Positions 58,653 through 64,000 of a stretch of DNA of 64,000 nucleotides are shown here, one piece after another. Both the position numbers and the translations under genes were made by a program. The notes below the pieces were generated by a model, which searched no databases, was not told the origin of the DNA, and was given only the letters and a program-made list of their open reading frames with translations. Location: contig NZ_KB892383.1 in the NCBI RefSeq assembly GCF_000373765.1, positions 4,806 through 68,805 of the forward strand. The letters run 5' to 3'. This DNA is from Legionella shakespearei DSM 23087. GTDB taxonomy: Bacteria > Pseudomonadota > Gammaproteobacteria > Legionellales > Legionellaceae. The stretch's first letter is position 1, and each line of letters begins with the position of its first letter.

Positions 58653-61600
58653 ATGCAACAACGCTTTGTCCATTTGCGTGTCCATACCGAATTTTCTTTA
58701 GTGGACGGTCTGGTACGCGTAAAACCATTAATGAAAGCACTGCCTTCACGAGGTATGTGTGCGATTGCTGTAACTGATTACTGCAATCTTTTTGCTGCTG
58801 TAAAACATTTCAAAACAGCCGTTGATGGTGGAATCAAGCCTGTTATAGGCAGTGATATCCCTTGCCATGATCTCGAATTACCTGATATTACTTCCTCTTT
58901 AGTCTTGCTATGCCTCAATAACATAGGCTATAAAAATCTGACTTGTCTGATTTCTAAAGCCTACCAGGAAGGACAATATCACGGCCAGCCCAGAGTGCAA
59001 AACCAATGGATTGCAGAGTATTCCGAAGGCTTAATTGCCTTATCTGGCGGAAAATTTGGTGACATTGGCCAGGCGATATTGGCTAATGATTATGAGCTAG
59101 CAAAGCAACGCGCTTTAAAATGGAACAGTTTATTTCCGAATCGATTTTATATAGAACTTCAGCGCACCGGCAGGCCTGACGAAGAGCTTTACAATGAAAA
59201 AGCAGTAGCACTGGCTGATGAGTTGCAATTGCCCATAGTTGCAACCAATGATGTGCGCTTTATTGATAAAGAAGATTTTGAAGCACATGAAGCCAGAGTC
59301 TGCATTCATGAAGGCTATACTTTGGCCGATCCGCGCCGGGTGCAACAATACAGTGCGCAACAGTATTTGCGTTCCGCTGAAGAAATGGAAGTGCTCTTTT
59401 CTGATTTGCCCAGCGCCATTCAAAATACAGTAGAAATCAGCAAGCGCTGCAGCGTCAAGATAGATCTTGGCAATAACTATTTGCCCAATTTCCCTGTCCC
59501 TGAAGGCTCAACCATTGAACAATATTTATCGCACTTATCTGAGGTAGGTCTGGAAGATCGCTTACAGCAATTGTTCCGCAACAAAACAGCAGAAGAGCTG
59601 CTTGAAATCAGAGTGGAATACGATAAACGGCTTCAGGTAGAGCTTGAAGTAATTAACAATATGGGCTTTCCCGGCTATTTCCTTATCGTTGCTGACTTTA
59701 TTCAATGGGCAAAACAAAATGGTGTACCTGTAGGTCCCGGACGAGGTTCTGGTGCGGGTTCTCTTGTTGCTTATGCCTTGAAAATTACGGATCTTGACCC
59801 TCTGGAATACGAACTGCTTTTTGAGCGTTTTCTTAATCCGGAACGGGTATCCATGCCTGACTTTGATATTGACTTCTGTATGGAAGGCCGTGACCGCGTT
59901 ATTGAATATGTGGCGGAAAAATACGGCAGACAAAGTGTTTCGCAAATTATTACCTTTGGAACCATGGCGGCAAAAGCGGTGGTTCGCGATGTGGGAAGGG
60001 TCTTCGGACACCCTTATGGCTTTGTTGATAAATTAGCCAAATTAATTCCTTTTGAAATCGGCATTACGCTAAGTAAGGCTATGGAACAAGAGCCCGAACT
60101 GAAACGGCGTTATGACGAAGAAGAAGAGGTAAAGGAACTCATTGACCTTGCTCTAAAGCTGGAAGGGATTACCCGAAATGCAGGAAAGCATGCGGGCGGT
60201 GTGGTTATTGCACCTTCATTACTTACCGATTTCACTGCAATTTATTGTGAAGAGGGTTCTACCCAAATAGTAAGCCAATTCGATAAAGATGACGTAGAAG
60301 CAGCAGGCCTGGTCAAGTTTGACTTCCTGGGGCTGAGGACGCTTACGATTATTGACTGGGCTTTGGCCATAGTAAACAAACAATTGGAAGAAGCAGGCCA
60401 ACCGCCTATTGATATAAGTCAGATTCCGACAGACGATAAGGCAAGCTTTGATTTATTAAAAGCCTGTAAAACAACTGCGGTATTCCAGCTTGAATCACGT
60501 GGTATGAAAGAGTTGATTAACCGCCTGCAGCCTGATTGCTTTGAAGAAATCATCGCACTGGTGGCTTTATTCCGCCCCGGTCCATTACAGTCGGGAATGG
60601 TGGACGATTTTATTGACCGTAAGCATGGCAGGGCTGTAGTAGATTATCCTCATCCTGATTTGGAACCCATTTTAAAACCAACTTATGGGGTTATTTTATA
60701 CCAGGAACAGGTAATGCAGATTGCTCAGGTACTGGCGAATTATACCTTGGGCGCTGCGGATATGTTGCGGCGCGCCATGGGTAAGAAAAAACCTGAGGAA
60801 ATGGCCAAGCAACGTGAAAGCTTCACTGTAGGTGCTACAGAACGAGGTGTAGATAAAGACGTCGCTACTTATATATTCGACTTGATGGAAAAATTTGCCG
60901 GTTACGGTTTTAACAAATCGCATTCTGCCGCCTATGCTCTGGTTGCATATCAGACTGCATGGTTAAAAGCACATTATCCTGCTGCCTTCATGGCTGCGGT
61001 TATGTCATCAGATATGGATAATACCGATAAGGTGGTGACCTTTAAAGATGAATGTATGCACATGAAATTAAAAGTGCAGCCGCCATCGATTAATGATTCC
61101 ATGTACTCTTTTACGGTAAATAGTGAGGGCACCATTGTTTATGGTCTGGGGGCGATTAAGGGAGTAGGAGAAAATGCAATCGATTGCATCATCCAGGAAC
61201 GAATACAAAATGGTGAATATAAAGATTTGTACAGCTTTTGCCAAAGGCTGGATTTGCGAAAAGTAAACCGTCGGGTGCTGGAGGCTTTAATCAAAAGTGG
61301 TGCCTTTGATGACTGGGGTGTAGAGCGGGCAATATTGACGGCATCTCTGGAAAAAGCCTTGAAGGTTGCTGAAAAAGAACATCAAAACCAGTCCAGCGGC
61401 CAATTTGATTTATTTTCCATCCTTGAAGACGATGCGAATGATCAGGAGTACGTATCCTGCAAGCCATGGTCCGAAGCTCAACGCCTGGAAGGGGAAAGGG
61501 AAGTTCTTGGTTTTTATCTCACCGGTCATCCTGCAGATCAATACCGACGGGAGTTCGGTGATTTTATTGTATCTATCAGTCAATTAAATCCTTCCGTGCA

Positions 61601-62099
61601 TAAAAAAGCGGTCATTTGTGCTCAGGTAACCGCGGTAAGAAAAATCATTACCAAGAGGGGTAAAAAGCTGGTCATTCTTGGTATGGATGATTCTACTGCC
61701 CGCATGGATGTAGTGGTTTTTGGCGAGGTTTTTGATCTGTTTACAGAGCCATTGGCTTCTGGAGATATGTTAGTGGTTGAAGGTGAGGTGGCTCATGATG
61801 ACTTCAGTGGCGGGGTTAAAATAACGGCTACACAATTACTAGGTATTCCTGCTGCCCGGACTAAATACGCCCGTTGCCTTGAATTAAAACTTAAACAGGC
61901 CAGCCAAACCATATTGCCTGCAATCCAGACCATGCTGAAATCTCATTCAGGACGTTGTGTTGTACAATTTGCTTATACCAATGAATACGCAAAAGCCCAA
62001 TTAAGCCTGGCACAGCAATGGCATGTGACCCCAAGTGACGAGTTGCTGGATCTTCTGGCCAATCTGCTTGGCGAAGAAGAAGTTCTGATGCGGTATTAA
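58653..62099 (+). CDS. dnaE: DNA polymerase III alpha subunit
   Basis: The 1148-residue replicative polymerase has a PHP domain at the N terminus (FVHLRVHTEFSLVDGLV). The catalytic aspartates lie in MPDFDIDFCMEGRDRVIEY (about 400), after PVGPGRGSGAGSLVAYAL. The fingers include ELINRLQPDCFEEIIALVAL and GYGFNKSHSAAYALVAYQTA. An OB-fold (VICAQVTAVRKIITKRGKK) occurs near 990. The length matches E. coli DnaE (1160). No Shine-Dalgarno is obvious. Confidence 0.98.
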   Translation: MQQRFVHLRVHTEFSLVDGLVRVKPLMKALPSRGMCAIAVTDYCNLFAAVKHFKTAVDGGIKPVIGSDIPCHDLELPDITSSLVLLCLNNIGYKNLTCLISKAYQEGQYHGQPRVQNQWIAEYSEGLIALSGGKFGDIGQAILANDYELAKQRALKWNSLFPNRFYIELQRTGRPDEELYNEKAVALADELQLPIVATNDVRFIDKEDFEAHEARVCIHEGYTLADPRRVQQYSAQQYLRSAEEMEVLFSDLPSAIQNTVEISKRCSVKIDLGNNYLPNFPVPEGSTIEQYLSHLSEVGLEDRLQQLFRNKTAEELLEIRVEYDKRLQVELEVINNMGFPGYFLIVADFIQWAKQNGVPVGPGRGSGAGSLVAYALKITDLDPLEYELLFERFLNPERVSMPDFDIDFCMEGRDRVIEYVAEKYGRQSVSQIITFGTMAAKAVVRDVGRVFGHPYGFVDKLAKLIPFEIGITLSKAMEQEPELKRRYDEEEEVKELIDLALKLEGITRNAGKHAGGVVIAPSLLTDFTAIYCEEGSTQIVSQFDKDDVEAAGLVKFDFLGLRTLTIIDWALAIVNKQLEEAGQPPIDISQIPTDDKASFDLLKACKTTAVFQLESRGMKELINRLQPDCFEEIIALVALFRPGPLQSGMVDDFIDRKHGRAVVDYPHPDLEPILKPTYGVILYQEQVMQIAQVLANYTLGAADMLRRAMGKKKPEEMAKQRESFTVGATERGVDKDVATYIFDLMEKFAGYGFNKSHSAAYALVAYQTAWLKAHYPAAFMAAVMSSDMDNTDKVVTFKDECMHMKLKVQPPSINDSMYSFTVNSEGTIVYGLGAIKGVGENAIDCIIQERIQNGEYKDLYSFCQRLDLRKVNRRVLEALIKSGAFDDWGVERAILTASLEKALKVAEKEHQNQSSGQFDLFSILEDDANDQEYVSCKPWSEAQRLEGEREVLGFYLTGHPADQYRREFGDFIVSISQLNPSVHKKAVICAQVTAVRKIITKRGKKLVILGMDDSTARMDVVVFGEVFDLFTEPLASGDMLVVEGEVAHDDFSGGVKITATQLLGIPAARTKYARCLELKLKQASQTILPAIQTMLKSHSGRCVVQFAYTNEYAKAQLSLAQQWHVTPSDELLDLLANLLGEEEVLMRY

Positions 62100-62104
62100 A
62101 ATAC

Positions 62105-62141
62105 TGTAGCCTTGATTACGCTACGCTGCATCAAGGCTACA
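62105..62141. terminator. Hairpin between convergent dnaE and antiporter genes
   Basis: TGTAGCCTTGAT pairs with ATCAAGGCTACA around TACGCTACGCTGC. It resembles the GTAGCC repeat family and sits between two convergent genes, so it could act in termination, though no long T run follows directly. Confidence 0.5.
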
Positions 62142-62167
62142 CTTGTTTTAAATTAACCCTTCCTGCC

Positions 62168-63868
62168 TTATTCAGGCCGTGCGACACCAAAGCGTTTCAT
62201 AATATGGCGTGTCATTCCATTAGCAACTTCCCTTTCAGTGAAAAAGAATTTGCCTGGGATTTCACGCTTTAATAATAAAGCATCTTCCACATAAGGTGCA
62301 CGAATAATGATTTCAATTTTAGGATTTAGCGTATTCGCAATACCTACCATCTGTCGCAATTTAAAAGTATCAGACAAAGCGATAACCAACATTCCTGCAC
62401 GAGCAATATGAGCCTGGACCAGTACGTTCGGATCCGATGCATCACCCAGGACTGCAGCCAGTTTTCGTTCCCTTAATTTTTGCACCAGTTCACGGTTTTG
62501 CTCCACCACAACAAAGGGCATGCCTAAACGTGATAGGGTACGTTCTATACGCTTGCCAACGCGTCCATATCCCACCAAAACTACTTGTCCTGAAAGGTAT
62601 TTTTCATCGGTTGACATGGGCAGGGCAAGCAATGGATCATCCGTACTTTCCAAAGCGCGTACCCATTTGAACTTGGCGCGCATCCATTCCAGAGTTGGTT
62701 CCAGCACTTTAAATATAAAGGGATTAAGTGTTATAGAAATAAGGGCGCCAGCAAGAATCAAACCTCGTCCAGCCTCTGGCAACAAGCCTAAATGTACGCC
62801 AAGCCCCGCGAGAATAAAGGAAAACTCGCCAATTTGTGCAAGGCTTGCAGAAACAATCAGGGCTGTGTTGAGCGGATAGCGCAGAGCGAGTACCAATGCT
62901 GCTGCGGCAATTGATTTTCCAACCAGAATAATACCCACGACGGCAAGAACTTGTATGGGTTGCTCGATAAAAATATGGGGATTAAACAGCATTCCAACCG
63001 CTACAAAAAACAAAACGGCAAAAGCGTCTCTGAACGGCAAAGATTCTTCAGCAGCACGGCGGCTGAATGAAGACTCCCTCATGATCATGCCAGCAAAAAA
63101 AGCACCCAGAGCAAAGGACATTCCAAATATTTTCGATGCCGCAAAAGCGATACTGACCGCTGCAGCAATAACGCATAAAGTAAACAGTTCACGGGAACCG
63201 GTGCGGGCAATTTGCCACAGCAGTTTGGATAACAGACTGCGGCCTATTACCCACATGACACCTATAAAAGCGCATATTTTAAACAGGGTGATTCCCAGAA
63301 GAACCCCTATATTTTTGTCTGCAGTTGCTGCGGAATTGCCACCTAACCAGCCTGATAAAACGGGTAACAATACCAGAACAAGCACCATGGCCAAGTCTTC
63401 AACGATTAGCCAGCTAATAGCAATTTGTCCATTTATAGAATTGAGTATGCCTTGTGATTCCAGCGCTCTTATCAAAACAACGGTACTGGCAACTGATAGT
63501 GAAAGTCCGAACACTAATGCGCCACCCAGACCCCATCCCCAGTACATGGCCATTCCACCACCAAGGCAACTCGCTACAAAAATCTGAATTATTGCGCCGG
63601 GCAGGGCAACGTTACGCATTTTTAATAAATGATCCATGGAAAAATGCAATCCAACTCCAAACATCAATAGCATCACCCCAATTTCTGCAAGTTCAGCTGC
63701 TATTTCTGCATTGGCTACAAATCCTGGTGTGAAGGGGCCGATTATGATGCCCGCGAGCAAATAACCAACAAGAGTTGGCAATTTCAGTTTTACTGCAATA
63801 AAGCCCATGATTAAGGCAACACCTAGTGCAGTAGCTATTGTTGTTATTAAAGGTAAGCTATCATGCAT
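62168..63868 (-). CDS. ybaL: Monovalent cation:proton antiporter, YbaL/KefB type
   Basis: The 566-residue CPA2 transporter has 12-13 helices (about 1-385), followed by an RCK/TrkA-N domain whose NAD-binding motif is VVLVGYGRVGKRIERTL (about 420). ATG 63868 gives MHDSLPLITTIATALG, which aligns with the E. coli YbaL start. An upstream ATG (63895) lacks a ribosome site. Family members exchange potassium or sodium for protons. The strip FMFGVGLHFS-like LLMFGVGLHFSMDHLL is conserved. Confidence 0.93.
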   Translation of the reverse strand: MHDSLPLITTIATALGVALIMGFIAVKLKLPTLVGYLLAGIIIGPFTPGFVANAEIAAELAEIGVMLLMFGVGLHFSMDHLLKMRNVALPGAIIQIFVASCLGGGMAMYWGWGLGGALVFGLSLSVASTVVLIRALESQGILNSINGQIAISWLIVEDLAMVLVLVLLPVLSGWLGGNSAATADKNIGVLLGITLFKICAFIGVMWVIGRSLLSKLLWQIARTGSRELFTLCVIAAAVSIAFAASKIFGMSFALGAFFAGMIMRESSFSRRAAEESLPFRDAFAVLFFVAVGMLFNPHIFIEQPIQVLAVVGIILVGKSIAAAALVLALRYPLNTALIVSASLAQIGEFSFILAGLGVHLGLLPEAGRGLILAGALISITLNPFIFKVLEPTLEWMRAKFKWVRALESTDDPLLALPMSTDEKYLSGQVVLVGYGRVGKRIERTLSRLGMPFVVVEQNRELVQKLRERKLAAVLGDASDPNVLVQAHIARAGMLVIALSDTFKLRQMVGIANTLNPKIEIIIRAPYVEDALLLKREIPGKFFFTEREVANGMTRHIMKRFGVARPE

Positions 63869-64000
63869 GAATCGTTCTCTCAAATTCTTCCACATTTGAG
63901 AGTATATCCTGGGGTCGAAAAAGTAAAGACGCGAATTTAGTTGGTAGAATGTGGAACCTGTATCAGGAGGTAGCCAGGAACTGTCTCCGAGCTTCCCGTA

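Overview
The window looks like a chromosomal stretch of a Legionella species, probably not L. pneumophila. The base composition is AT-leaning. The housekeeping genes are gammaproteobacterial, and the run pilMNOPQ-aroK-aroB-SPOR protein-usp-ribF-ileS-lspA followed by a coiled-coil protein matches the order I remember around lidA in L. pneumophila. Large eukaryote-like or orphan proteins sit between core operons: a Fic/ankyrin protein, coiled-coil proteins and a 1057-residue membrane protein. That pattern suits a Dot/Icm effector-bearing genome. The genus call is inference; no rRNA or tRNA gene is present to anchor it.

Layout. 1-3.1 kb: electron transfer flavoprotein (etfBA) and alanine dehydrogenase. 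3.5-5.9 kb: penicillin-binding protein 1A. 6.3-7.2 kb: an orphan coiled-coil gene bracketed by palindromic repeats. 7.7-12.6 kb: the type IV pilus assembly operon pilMNOPQ, then aroK, aroB and a SPOR-domain ATPase-like protein (13.0-16.1 kb), a universal stress protein, and ribF-ileS-lspA (17.1-21.4 kb). 21.6-31.0 kb is the main accessory block: a TPR/Fic/ankyrin protein with a 13-G homopolymer in its reading frame, a KDPG-aldolase-like protein lacking its catalytic lysine, a LidA-like coiled-coil protein and a large membrane protein. 31.1-33.5 kb: era-recO-pdxJ. 33.55-34.26 kb: a small DUF559 nuclease gene flanked by two nearly identical 158-bp palindromic elements. 34.3-43.5 kb: Bax-inhibitor-like protein, nitrilase-family amidase, tldD, acyl-CoA synthetase and mfd. 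43.7-48.9 kb: amino-acid permease, rmuC, a DUF4785-type exported protein and a secreted alpha/beta-hydrolase. 49.2-56.2 kb: ligA and a peptide ABC transporter (binding protein and two permeases, no ATPase). 56.4-58.3 kb: two paralogous proteins with J-domain-like N termini lacking HPD. 58.7-63.9 kb: dnaE and a YbaL/KefB-type antiporter.

Nearly every junction between transcription units carries palindromic repeats of at least six sequence families, often as nested or hybrid copies. They are absent from the coding regions and from inside operons, except for one copy between the two peptide-permease genes that is flanked by a 10-bp direct repeat. The most unusual items are the DUF559 nuclease cassette, the potentially phase-variable Fic/ankyrin gene, the HPD-less J-like pair and the degenerate aldolase. 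No CRISPR array, rRNA, tRNA, prophage or conventional insertion sequence was found.
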